Assembly: GCF_900155685.1 (NCBI RefSeq)
Contig: NZ_LT732548.1
Location: forward strand, 2,319,397 to 2,359,640
DNA: 40,244 nt
DNA from: Paenibacillus bouchesdurhonensis
GTDB taxonomy: Bacteria; Bacillota; Bacilli; Paenibacillales; Paenibacillaceae
Direction of reading: 5' to 3'
A program made the translations under genes and the position numbers. This document shows, in pieces, positions 1 to 7,388 of this stretch (position 1 is the stretch's first letter; each line of letters begins with the position of its first letter). Under the pieces are notes generated by a model, which did no database searches, was not told the origin of the DNA, and saw nothing but the letters and a program-made list of their open reading frames with translations.

Positions 1-1
1 C

Positions 2-1759
2 CGCCACTACTTGAAGGATCAGTTAACGGCAGGGCGGGAAATAGTCCTGACGGGCAAATGGGACTTGAGGCGCAGCCAATTGACTGTGTCGGAGTCGGAA
101 TTTCCCGATCGCGGCACGCTGCGCAGCGGGAGCCTGCAGCCGGTATACTCGGTAGGCGGGAAAATTACGCAGACCTGGATGCGTAAGATAATTGGCCAGG
201 CGCTGCAGCAATATGGGGAAATGATCCCGGAGATATTGCCGCCGGAGCTTCTCAAGAAGTATTCATTAATGCCGAGGCGGCAGGCGATTTGGCGGATTCA
301 TCAGCCTCAGGACAGCGAGGAAGGGCAGCAGGCGCGGCGGCGGATGGTCTATGAGGAGCTGTTTCTGTTCCAACTGAAACTGCAGGCCTACCGGGCGATG
401 AATCACGAGCGCATGGACGGGGTCAAGCATGAGGTCGATAATGCGACGATCCGCGAGTTCGTACGCAGCCTGCCCTTCGAGCTGACGGATGCGCAGAAGA
501 AGGTGGAGTTGGAGATATTGCAGGATATGCGTTCGCCGTTCTGTATGAATCGTCTTCTCCAAGGAGACGTAGGCTCCGGTAAAACGGTTGTGGCTGCGAT
601 CGCCCTGTATGCGGCCGTCAAATCGGGACATCAAGGCGCGTTTATGGTGCCGACGGAAATTTTAGCGGAGCAGCATATGCGCTCATTGTCCCGGTTATTT
701 GAATCCTATGGCATTACCGTGGGCCTGCTCACGGGCAGCGTGACCGGACGCAAGCGCAAGGACTTGGTCGCTTCAATGCAGATGGGATTGACGGATATCG
801 TCGTCGGTACCCATGCGCTTATTCAGGAGGACGTCTTCTTCCGCTCGCTCAGTCTGGTCGTGACGGACGAGCAGCATCGGTTCGGGGTAAATCAGCGCAG
901 TATTTTGCGACGCAAGGGCTTTAATCCGGACGTGCTAACGATGACGGCGACGCCGATTCCCCGGACGCTGGCGATTACTGCATTTGGCGATATGGACGTA
1001 TCTACGCTGTCCGAGCGGCCGAAGGGGCGTAAGCCGATTTCGACCTATTGGGTGAAGCACCATATGATGGATCGGGTGCTTGGGTTCATCCAGCGCGAGG
1101 TATCCGCGGGAAGGCAGGCTTATCTGATCTGTCCGCTGATCGAGGAATCCGACAAGCTGGATGTGCAGAATGCCATCGATTTGCACGTATCGATGCAGCA
1201 GGCTTTTCCGCATTTCAAGGTCGGGCTGCTGCACGGGCGGATGACTGCGGCCGAGAAGGACGAGGTGATGCGCTCGTTCTACGATAACGAGGTGCAACTG
1301 CTCGTTTCGACGACCGTCGTTGAGGTCGGCGTAGACGTGCCGAACGCGACGCTCATGATCGTCATGGACGCGGATCGCTTCGGCCTGTCGCAGCTGCATC
1401 AGCTGCGCGGCCGGGTGGGCCGGGGGGAGCACGCTTCGTATTGCGTGCTTATCGCCGAACCGAAGTCGGAGGTCGGTCAGGAACGGATGAAGGTCATGAC
1501 CGAGACGGACGACGGCTTCGAAGTGGCTCGAAGGGACTTGGAGCTGCGCGGTCCCGGGGATTTTTTTGGCACCAAGCAGAGCGGGGTGCCGGAATTTCGA
1601 ATCGCGGACATGGTCAGCGATTTCGCGGTGCTGGAGGCGGCGCGGGACGATGCCGCCCAGTTGGTTGGCGACACGCCCTTTTGGACGTCGCCGCAGTATG
1701 AGCCGCTGCGCGGGTACTTGCAGCGGGAGCAGGTGTTTCAAGGCGAGTTGATCGATTGA
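2..1759 (+). CDS. recG: ATP-dependent DNA helicase RecG (5' end outside the window)
   Basis: RecG unwinds and remodels branched DNA (stalled forks, Holliday junctions) in the cytoplasm. The reading frame is open from base 2 with no start codon, so the gene begins before the window; about 100 N-terminal residues of a usual 680-residue RecG are missing. Visible are the end of the wedge domain, helicase motif I GDVGSGKT near base 568, the DEQHRFGV form of motif II near 868, the TATPIPRT motif near 943, and the C-terminal half with STTVVEVGVDVPNA and QLHQLRGRVGRG. The TTG at base 11 is an internal leucine codon, not a start. A strong terminator follows 50 bases after the stop, so the gene ends its transcription unit. 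Confidence 0.96.
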   Translation, partial: RHYLKDQLTAGREIVLTGKWDLRRSQLTVSESEFPDRGTLRSGSLQPVYSVGGKITQTWMRKIIGQALQQYGEMIPEILPPELLKKYSLMPRRQAIWRIHQPQDSEEGQQARRRMVYEELFLFQLKLQAYRAMNHERMDGVKHEVDNATIREFVRSLPFELTDAQKKVELEILQDMRSPFCMNRLLQGDVGSGKTVVAAIALYAAVKSGHQGAFMVPTEILAEQHMRSLSRLFESYGITVGLLTGSVTGRKRKDLVASMQMGLTDIVVGTHALIQEDVFFRSLSLVVTDEQHRFGVNQRSILRRKGFNPDVLTMTATPIPRTLAITAFGDMDVSTLSERPKGRKPISTYWVKHHMMDRVLGFIQREVSAGRQAYLICPLIEESDKLDVQNAIDLHVSMQQAFPHFKVGLLHGRMTAAEKDEVMRSFYDNEVQLLVSTTVVEVGVDVPNATLMIVMDADRFGLSQLHQLRGRVGRGEHASYCVLIAEPKSEVGQERMKVMTETDDGFEVARRDLELRGPGDFFGTKQSGVPEFRIADMVSDFAVLEAARDDAAQLVGDTPFWTSPQYEPLRGYLQREQVFQGELID

Positions 1760-1809
1760 CGCAAGCCGAAGAAAGCTATAGCCTAACCATATAAAAAATG
1801 CAAGCAATG

Positions 1810-1850
1810 CCTTCCGTAAGCTGATTATAGTTTACGGAAGGTATTTTTTT
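1810..1850 (+). terminator. Rho-independent terminator after recG
   Basis: A perfect 10-bp stem CCTTCCGTAA / TTACGGAAGG (1810-1819 with 1832-1841) and a 12-nt loop are followed by TATTTTTTT. This separates recG from the murQ operon. Confidence 0.9.
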
Positions 1851-1879
1851 GCCCGGATAAATGGATAGTAGGACAAGGG

Positions 1880-1907
1880 TTGAAATAATATTTTAATTAA
1901 TTATTAT
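1880..1907 (+). promoter_or_regulatory. Candidate promoter of the murQPR operon
   Basis: TTGAAA (1880-1885) and TATTAT (1902-1907) are separated by 16 bp, giving a sigma-A-like promoter in AT-rich DNA. It sits immediately upstream of a palindrome and 80 bp before the murQ start. The assignment rests on the pattern only. Confidence 0.5.
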
Positions 1908-1911
1908 TATA

Positions 1912-1928
1912 TTGATATTAAATATCAA
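1912..1928 (+). promoter_or_regulatory. Palindromic operator candidate for MurR
   Basis: TTGATATT-A-AATATCAA is a perfect 8+1+8 palindrome lying just after the -10 element, where a bound repressor would block initiation. RpiR-family regulators bind inverted repeats near their own operons, and a regulator of that family is the third gene of this operon. That MurR binds here is an inference. Confidence 0.5.
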
Positions 1929-1989
1929 AGAGGGTATAATGATGTTGAAGAAAGCGATTTCAAATAGATCTAGAAGGAGGGAGTACTCT

Positions 1990-2883
1990 ATGCTGGATAA
2001 ATTAACTACGGAGACTCGAAATGAACGAACGATGCACTTGGATCGGATGAATATAGAGGAACTGCTGACGGTTATGAACGAGGAGGACGCCAAAGTAGCG
2101 GGAGCGGTCAAAGAGCAAATTCCTCAGATTGCTGAAGCGGTTCGAGCAATTACGCAAGCAATGCGCAGCGGAGGACGGCTCATTTATTTGGGGGCCGGGA
2201 CGAGCGGCAGAATTGGGCTGCTGGATGCGGTAGAATGTCCGCCGACCTTCGGAACTTCTTCGGAGCAAGTCGTAGGTCTGATTGCTGGAGGAAGCAGCGC
2301 TTTTATTAAGGCGGTAGAGGGGGCGGAGGATCGTGAGGAATTGGGTGCTGCCGATTTACGGGAGCTCGGGCTTAAAGGCAATGATGCTGTAGTTGGATTG
2401 GCTGCCAGCGGCCGTACACCGTATGTAATTGGTGGACTTGCGTATGCGAGAGAAATTGGCGCCGCAACGATTAGCGTGAGTTGCAACAAGGATGCGGAGA
2501 TTAGCGCGAAGGCGGACATTGCAATTGAAGTCGAGAACGGCCCGGAGGTGCTTACCGGCTCCACTCGTCTTAAAGCGGGAACATCACAGAAGCTCGTTTG
2601 CAACATGCTGTCTACGGCTTCGATGATCGGATTGGGCAAAGTATACGGTAACTTGATGGTGGATGTTCAGCCTACTAACGAAAAATTGGTGGAACGAGCG
2701 AAGCGTATCGTTATGGAGGCCACGTCATGCGATTTATCTACAGCGGAGAAGACGTTAAGCATGGCCGAAAATAAGCCGAAGCCCGCGATTCTTATGATTT
2801 TGACGGGCTGCTCCTATTTAGAGGCGCTGGAGAAGCTGGAGCGGACGGAAGGCTTTATCGGCCCGGCGGTAGATGGGCTGTAA
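1990..2883 (+). CDS. murQ: N-acetylmuramic acid 6-phosphate etherase MurQ
   Basis: MurQ cleaves the D-lactyl ether of MurNAc-6-phosphate to give GlcNAc-6-phosphate and D-lactate in the cytoplasm, the first step after PTS uptake of this peptidoglycan sugar. The 297-residue protein has the SIS-domain signature LGAGTSGRIGLLDAVECPPTFG and the EGAED motif. The two acidic residues known to matter in E. coli MurQ are present as E82 and E113. The ATG at 1990 is chosen because AGAAGGAGGG lies just upstream; the longer open frame from 1912 runs through the operator palindrome and has no family sequence. The gene is first in an operon with the MurNAc PTS transporter and an RpiR regulator, which fits its role exactly. 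Confidence 0.95.
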   Translation: MLDKLTTETRNERTMHLDRMNIEELLTVMNEEDAKVAGAVKEQIPQIAEAVRAITQAMRSGGRLIYLGAGTSGRIGLLDAVECPPTFGTSSEQVVGLIAGGSSAFIKAVEGAEDREELGAADLRELGLKGNDAVVGLAASGRTPYVIGGLAYAREIGAATISVSCNKDAEISAKADIAIEVENGPEVLTGSTRLKAGTSQKLVCNMLSTASMIGLGKVYGNLMVDVQPTNEKLVERAKRIVMEATSCDLSTAEKTLSMAENKPKPAILMILTGCSYLEALEKLERTEGFIGPAVDGL

Positions 2884-2967
2884 GTATGCAGCAAGGATTT
2901 GCAAGGAAATGCAAGGAAATATAGCATCAGGCATTCCATCGATAGAATGTAAAGGGAGGTTAAGCAG

Positions 2968-4464
2968 ATGACTCAGATGAACAAGTATGCAGCAATGGCG
3001 CAGGAAATTATGGAGCGGATCGGCGGGGCAAGCAATGTGCGGCAATTTACGAATTGCATGACTAGACTTCGGATTAGTGTGAAGGATCATGGCCGGATTG
3101 ATGAAGCGGCTTTGAAGCAAGTCGACGGGGTGCTCGGGGTTGTGGACGATGAGACCTATCAAGTGATTCTCGGGCCGGGTGTCGTAAATAAAGTGGCCGA
3201 GCAATTTGGCGGACTCCTTCAGCAAGCATCCAAGGACGGCCTGGAAGGAAGCAAAGCGCCTTTCGCAGGAAATATGGCAGATTCAAACGCTGATTTCGTT
3301 AACACTGCAGCGAGAAACAACGATGATATCAAAGCTGCGCTAAAAAAGAAAAATAATACGCCCTTTAAAAATTTCCTGCGCAAAATTGGCAGTATCTTCA
3401 TCCCGCTCATTCCCGCCTTGGTCGGGGCTGGCATTATTAACGGCATTGCCGGCTTGATGAACAATCTGATCACATCGGGGAACGAAGCAGCCTGGCTGTT
3501 GACGCTGCAGCCGATTCTCGGGGTCATCGGCTCGGCATTCTTTGGATACTTGACGATCTTTGCCGGAATTAATGCTGCCAAGGAATTTGGCGGAACACCG
3601 TCGCTGGGCGGTGCAGTTGCTGCAATTATCGTGGCTCCGGCCGTCGCGAAGATTACTTATACGTATCCGTTCTTTGGAGAGATTAGCCTGAACGCCGGCC
3701 AGGGCGGAATTATCGGGGCTATACTGGCCGCGGGTCTTGTCTCTATCGTAGAAAAATTTATTCGCAAACGCGTCCCTGCTTCCATCGATATTATCGTCAC
3801 ACCGACGCTGGCCCTGCTCGTGGTCGGATTGCTGACCGTCTTCTTCCTCATGCCGGTTACGGGAATCATATCGCAGGGGATCGGAACGGTTACGACATGG
3901 TTGCTAGCTCACGGCGGGCCGCTATCGGGGTTTGTGTTGGCTTCATTATTTTTGCCGCTCGTTATGTTCGGACTGCACCAGGCACTTATTCCGATTCATG
4001 CCGAGTTAATCAATCAGGTCGGTTACACGGCATTGCTTCCTATACTGGCAATGGCCGGAGCCGGCCAGGTCGGATCCGCGATTGCGATTTATATTAAGCT
4101 GAAGCATAACGCCAGACTGCGCAATTTAATTAAAGGCGCACTCCCCGTCGGATTCCTTGGAATCGGAGAGCCGCTAATTTACGGTGTCAGTCTCCCGCTT
4201 GGCCGTCCGTTCATTACCGCCTGTCTCGGCGGAGGCTTCGGCGGAGCGCTGCTTGGGCTGTTCGCTATGTCGGAACGGTTCATCGGCTCTGTGGCGATCG
4301 GCCCTTCTGGCCTAGTTCTCATTCCGCTGATGAAAGGGCCGATGGATTTTGGAATGACGGTATTGGCTTACTTGGCTGGGCTGCTCATATCCTATACCGC
4401 GGGATTTCTACTTACTTATTTCTTCGGTTTTACAAAGCAGATGCTTGTAGAGCATAATAAGTAA
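2968..4464 (+). CDS. murP: MurNAc-specific PTS transporter, EIIBC component
   Basis: Membrane permease of the phosphotransferase system that imports and phosphorylates N-acetylmuramic acid. The N-terminal EIIB domain (about 1-90) carries the phosphorylated cysteine C30 in the context FTNCMTRLRI. After a linker of about 45 residues comes a hydrophobic EIIC domain (about 130-490) of the sucrose/glucose family, with GIGEPLIYGV matching the conserved substrate loop. There is no EIIA domain, as known for MurP, so phosphate must come from a separate glucose-type EIIA not in this window. The ATG at 2968 follows AAAGGGAGG. Substrate assignment rests on the murQ neighbour; from the protein alone a related sugar such as sucrose or trehalose would be possible. 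Confidence 0.88.
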   Translation: MTQMNKYAAMAQEIMERIGGASNVRQFTNCMTRLRISVKDHGRIDEAALKQVDGVLGVVDDETYQVILGPGVVNKVAEQFGGLLQQASKDGLEGSKAPFAGNMADSNADFVNTAARNNDDIKAALKKKNNTPFKNFLRKIGSIFIPLIPALVGAGIINGIAGLMNNLITSGNEAAWLLTLQPILGVIGSAFFGYLTIFAGINAAKEFGGTPSLGGAVAAIIVAPAVAKITYTYPFFGEISLNAGQGGIIGAILAAGLVSIVEKFIRKRVPASIDIIVTPTLALLVVGLLTVFFLMPVTGIISQGIGTVTTWLLAHGGPLSGFVLASLFLPLVMFGLHQALIPIHAELINQVGYTALLPILAMAGAGQVGSAIAIYIKLKHNARLRNLIKGALPVGFLGIGEPLIYGVSLPLGRPFITACLGGGFGGALLGLFAMSERFIGSVAIGPSGLVLIPLMKGPMDFGMTVLAYLAGLLISYTAGFLLTYFFGFTKQMLVEHNK

Positions 4465-4491
4465 GAGAATCATGGACAGGGGAGATGACGA

Positions 4492-5337
4492 GTGTCGGGA
4501 AGCATCGTAGTGCAAATCGAGGCTGTGCTGCCGCAGCTGCCGGAATCCGAACGAAAGGCGGCTCAATATATTTTGGCTGCGCCTGAGGAGGTTTCGAAGC
4601 TGAGCATCCATGTGATGGCGGAAAAAGCAGGAACGAGCGCGGCGGCGATTACCCGTCTGTGCCGCTCCCTCGGCTTAACTGGTTTTCCGGATTTGAAGGT
4701 ACGGCTTTCGGTAGATAACGCCAAGCCGCAAAAGCCGGGCTATTACGATATTGAGCGCGGCGAGACGGTGCATAATGTGATTCAGAAAACGGTGGCCAAT
4801 AGCCTGCAGGCCATCCAGGATACGGTGCTGCATTTGCAGCCGGAGCTGATTGAGGAGGTCGTCGGCCTTTTCCGTAAAGCCCCCGTCATCTACATGTACG
4901 GGGTTGGAGCTTCTGGAATCGTTGCAGCGGATGCCGCCCAGAAATGGCTCCGTCTTGGCAAGCAGGCTTCAGCGCTGCAGGACGGGCATTTGCTTGCCGC
5001 AGCGTTGGCAAGCGCTCCTGCGGATGCGTTGTTTATGGGGGTTTCCTATAGCGGCAATACGAAGGAGGTCGTTCAACTGTTTCGGGTAGCGAAGCAGTAT
5101 GGTGTACACAGCATTGGTATATCCCGGTTCGGCAATCATAAAGTATCCGAATTAGCGGATACAATGTTGTATACGCCGCTCGCGCCGGAAGCTACGCTGC
5201 GCAGCGGAGCTACAGGTTCTCGGCTTGCGCAGCTCGTCGTCATCGATATTTTGTTCTTTGCTTATGCATCTACGCAGTTTGAAGAGACGATAGCTAGACT
5301 AGGACAAACGCATGAAGCGATTTCCTTCCTTAAATAA
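4492..5337 (+). CDS. murR: RpiR-family transcriptional regulator (MurR-like)
   Basis: A 281-residue DNA-binding regulator of the MurNAc operon. The N-terminal RpiR helix-turn-helix (about 1-75) includes AEKAGTSAAAITRLCRSLGL. The C-terminal SIS sugar-phosphate domain (about 125-250) includes YMYGVGASGIVAADAAQKW, with MGVSYSGNTKEVV as the phosphosugar loop. In this family the SIS domain senses the phosphosugar substrate or product of the operon, here presumably MurNAc-6-phosphate. The start is GTG with GGGGAG 8 bases upstream. It follows the transporter by 27 bases and is probably autoregulated through the palindrome before murQ. Repressor rather than activator is likely but inferred. Confidence 0.88.
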   Translation: MSGSIVVQIEAVLPQLPESERKAAQYILAAPEEVSKLSIHVMAEKAGTSAAAITRLCRSLGLTGFPDLKVRLSVDNAKPQKPGYYDIERGETVHNVIQKTVANSLQAIQDTVLHLQPELIEEVVGLFRKAPVIYMYGVGASGIVAADAAQKWLRLGKQASALQDGHLLAAALASAPADALFMGVSYSGNTKEVVQLFRVAKQYGVHSIGISRFGNHKVSELADTMLYTPLAPEATLRSGATGSRLAQLVVIDILFFAYASTQFEETIARLGQTHEAISFLK

Positions 5338-5359
5338 AAGCTAAATAGAAGTGTAGGCA

Positions 5360-5387
5360 ACATGTACATCCTATCCGTCATATATTA
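5360..5387 (+). promoter_or_regulatory. Possible sigma-K-type promoter of the SpoVIF-like gene
   Basis: CATATATTA (5379-5387) fits the late mother-cell -10 consensus CATANNNTA, and an AC dinucleotide at 5360-5361 lies 17 bp upstream as expected for the -35. The -10 lies within an imperfect inverted repeat, CCGTCATATATTA with TAGTATGTGACGG. These short motifs are weak evidence on their own; the sporulation gene downstream makes the call reasonable. Confidence 0.35.
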
Positions 5388-5423
5388 GTGGGGATTAGTA
5401 TGTGACGGGAGGTGTACACAGTT

Positions 5424-5711
5424 TTGAGTTATCAGCAATATGGCATTAGCCCGCAACTAGTGGAGCGCATTAAGCTGAAAATGAAAAATCCGGCTGTAAA
5501 GGAACGCATTAAGGGCCTCGTTGACGGCCTCACTAAAGCGGATTTACAGGATCGGGGCAAGGTGAGACGATTGGTTAAATCGGCTTCTTCGATCCTGAAC
5601 GAACGATTGACGAGCGTACAGGAGGAACAGATCGTTCAGTTTGTCATCGCTCAAAAGATTGACCCGCGCAATACGCTTCATCTAATTAAATTGTGGGGGA
5701 TGTTTAGGTAA
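5424..5711 (+). CDS. Stage VI sporulation protein F-like protein
   Basis: A 95-residue basic, helical, cytoplasmic protein. The central part (GLTKADLQDRGKVRRLVKSA) and the order of features (two helices, a VR pair, then EEQIVQFVIAQKID) recall B. subtilis SpoVIF (YjcC), which acts in late spore coat assembly; I recognise the family by pattern, not by alignment. GTG at 5412 lies inside the GGGAGG ribosome site, so TTG at 5424, 11 bases after it, is the better start. It follows murR by 86 bases, but its own late-sporulation promoter seems likely. No membrane segment or signal peptide. Confidence 0.65.
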   Translation: MSYQQYGISPQLVERIKLKMKNPAVKERIKGLVDGLTKADLQDRGKVRRLVKSASSILNERLTSVQEEQIVQFVIAQKIDPRNTLHLIKLWGMFR

Positions 5712-5744
5712 TAGGCCTGTAAAGCATAAAATCGTCGTCCATTT

Positions 5745-5781
5745 ATCCCCTTTAAGTAGGCACTCGGAACTTGAAGGGGAT
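5745..5781 (+). repeat. Inverted repeat, 13-bp arms
   Basis: ATCCCCTTTAAGT (5745-5757) pairs with ACTTGAAGGGGAT (5769-5781) with one G-U pair and an 11-nt loop. There is no T-run after it, so it is not a classical terminator. Its 3' arm holds AAGGGG, 7 bases before the ATG at 5787, so it could mask a ribosome binding site. Confidence 0.5.
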
Positions 5782-5786
5782 TCTAC

Positions 5787-5834
5787 ATGGCTAAAAAGGA
5801 CAAATATTTAAACAAGTTCGTCTTTTACTTTTAG
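5787..5834 (+). other. Candidate 15-codon ORF, possibly a frameshifted small membrane protein
   Basis: ATG at 5787 with AAGGGG upstream opens the frame MAKKDKYLNKFVFYF and stops at 5834. Another frame (codons such as TTA 5831, TGG 5843) continues without a stop to TAA near 5890 and encodes a typical membrane helix LVFLWTVILFRFL followed by basic residues. Together they would make a basic N-terminus plus one membrane span plus a basic tail, the look of a small membrane protein broken by a frameshift. It could equally be chance. Confidence 0.25.
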
Positions 5835-5937
5835 TTTTCTTATGGACAGTCATTCTATTCAGGTTTCTAAAACGTGTATGTATTTTGAAAAAAAGATAAA
5901 TGATTATTATTCAAATAAGAATCTGGTTTAGGCAGCC

Positions 5938-5976
5938 AAAAGATGACTTCTGATGAATTCAGAAGTCATCTTTTTT
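5938..5976 (+). terminator. Bidirectional terminator
   Basis: AGATGACTTCTGA (5941-5953) pairs perfectly with TCAGAAGTCATCT (5959-5971) around a 5-nt loop, with T-rich flank downstream and A-rich flank upstream, so it can work on both strands. It closes the SpoVIF-like transcript and may also serve the minus-strand gene ending at 6067. Between 5890 and 5938, and between 5976 and 6067, I see nothing else. Confidence 0.85.
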
Positions 5977-6066
5977 AAGTGCGCTCGGCATGAGCGATAA
6001 CTTGGTTAAAGTCAGCTTTTCATCTGTTTGCTTGATAGATGTATGACCAGTCCTATACTCAGAATG

Positions 6067-6750
6067 CTAGCCCTTCGTTAGCCCGGCTTCGCTGAGAAAG
6101 CGGCGCGCAATGTCGATTTGATATTGCACACGAGTTGAAAAAGGAAGGCTCCAGCCCGTTTCCACGGTAACCGTCCTGGCTCCCAAAATGCGGGCGGCGG
6201 CGGTGCGGGAAGAACCGGGCAGTTCATGCAGCCGAAGGTTAAAGTAATGGGAAGTGTTGCCGATGCCGCGGTTGAGGGCTTTGATGACCTTTCGAGCCGC
6301 AGGCAGGGAAGAGCTCCCCGGATTGCTGATTAGCGTCTGGCCCAGCACTTTGGCATTGCGCTGCGATAGCCCATTTGCTTCATGGAGATCCAAGTACCAG
6401 GACGGATGAAAGCGTCTTGCTGCTTCAAACAACGCTGCGGACAAGGTGTGCTTCGCCGCTTGGCCCGCTTTCCGGGGAAAGGTGCGATTCAAATCCGGCA
6501 CACCGCGAATACGCTGGCGATATGCTTTCTTATTAACGATGGGCACGATCATTAAGCTTCCTTTATGAATCCGCAGTTGATCTTTGCCGATCATGCGGAC
6601 GAGCTTGCGAGCGGCATGAACACTGGCGGTTTCATTGCCGTGTATGCCCGCCACGATCATAACAGCCGGGCCTGTACGGGCGCTTCTTGCCATGTAATAT
6701 GAGGTAGAGTAGGGGGTGCTCGGCAATAGCGTATATTTTTGTATAAGCAT
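6067..6750 (-). CDS. Zinc deacylase of the succinylglutamate desuccinylase/aspartoacylase (M14) family
   Basis: A 227-residue cytoplasmic metallo-hydrolase; the family removes acyl or aminoacyl groups from small amides. Zinc ligands are visible as H37 and E40 in GIHGNE and H123 in LDLHEANG. DLNRTFP supplies the substrate carboxylate-binding arginine, and E197 in TVTVETG is the expected catalytic glutamate. It is shorter than typical AstE/AspA (about 320 residues), having only the catalytic core. The ATG at 6750 has GGAGGTGA at ideal spacing; an in-frame GTG 15 bases upstream is less likely. The gene stands alone and its neighbours do not reveal the substrate. Confidence 0.8.
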   Translation of the reverse strand: MLIQKYTLLPSTPYSTSYYMARSARTGPAVMIVAGIHGNETASVHAARKLVRMIGKDQLRIHKGSLMIVPIVNKKAYRQRIRGVPDLNRTFPRKAGQAAKHTLSAALFEAARRFHPSWYLDLHEANGLSQRNAKVLGQTLISNPGSSSLPAARKVIKALNRGIGNTSHYFNLRLHELPGSSRTAAARILGARTVTVETGWSLPFSTRVQYQIDIARRFLSEAGLTKG

Positions 6751-6869
6751 AATCCTCACCTCCACTTCAATTTAGGAGTTGATGGTGAATATACCATTAT
6801 ACATATGCGTAAGGAGGGAGGATTAACTGGACAGGTACCCCTTGAATTCAGCCCGTAAAAAGACTCAGA

Positions 6870-7388
6870 TTATCGGTTTCTTGTTCCGCGCAAAATCGCA
6901 ATCAAATCGTTTGTGTATTGCCCAATCGTCAGGCTGACCTGTGACTTCAGGAAATCCTTCGTCATGATAAACTCATCTTCAATTCCGCGGCAAACGAAGC
7001 GGTAATGCATGTCCAGACCGTCCATTGATGGTTCGAAAATGCGAATCTGCTGCTCGAGCAAGGATTTCCGGCATCGCTGCATATCCTCTCTGATATGTTG
7101 GGCGAGCACTTTCGTCGCTACGGCATAAAGAGATTTGAAGGTTTGGGATGACAATTCGACCTCCCGCTTCTTCTTCTCGACGATTTGGAGGGCGACAGGC
7201 AGAATGATGTGTTTTCTGATGGCTTCGATGTCCTTGGCCGTTGGCGGAGAGAGGGCTGGGATCGCCGAAGCGTTCGCCGCCGCATCTCCCGGGGATTCAT
7301 GCCTAATCGATACAGATTGTTCCTTGTGCTGGGGAAGCATCATCCGGCTTGATTCCCATAGGCCGTTGCCTGTAAGCTTTTTACTCAT
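6870..7388 (-). CDS. Unnamed helical protein, third gene of the SOS cassette
   Basis: A 172-residue protein of unknown function. Residues 1-50 are low in structure (serine, alanine, proline), and residues about 55-165 are helical. The helical part matches the first gene of the same operon at the same landmarks: a DI..I...LLP-type start, a central basic helical stretch, then YR..RG...EF.M near the C-terminus, so the two look like ancient paralogs. Its ATG overlaps the polymerase stop as ATGA, which implies translational coupling and a joint role in damage tolerance. It has no cysteine cluster, signal peptide or membrane span. It is not recognisably YolD, the usual small partner of B. subtilis Y-family polymerases, although it occupies a similar place. 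Confidence 0.75.
   Translation of the reverse strand: MSKKLTGNGLWESSRMMLPQHKEQSVSIRHESPGDAAANASAIPALSPPTAKDIEAIRKHIILPVALQIVEKKKREVELSSQTFKSLYAVATKVLAQHIREDMQRCRKSLLEQQIRIFEPSMDGLDMHYRFVCRGIEDEFIMTKDFLKSQVSLTIGQYTNDLIAILRGTRNR

Noticed and set aside
935..1807. 290-codon open frame on the minus strand
   Set aside because: It lies wholly opposite recG, has a His/Arg-rich translation typical of antisense of a GC-rich gene, and has no ribosome site.
1912..1989. N-terminal extension of MurQ by 26 residues
   Set aside because: It would translate the operator palindrome and lacks a ribosome site; the ATG at 1990 has a strong one.
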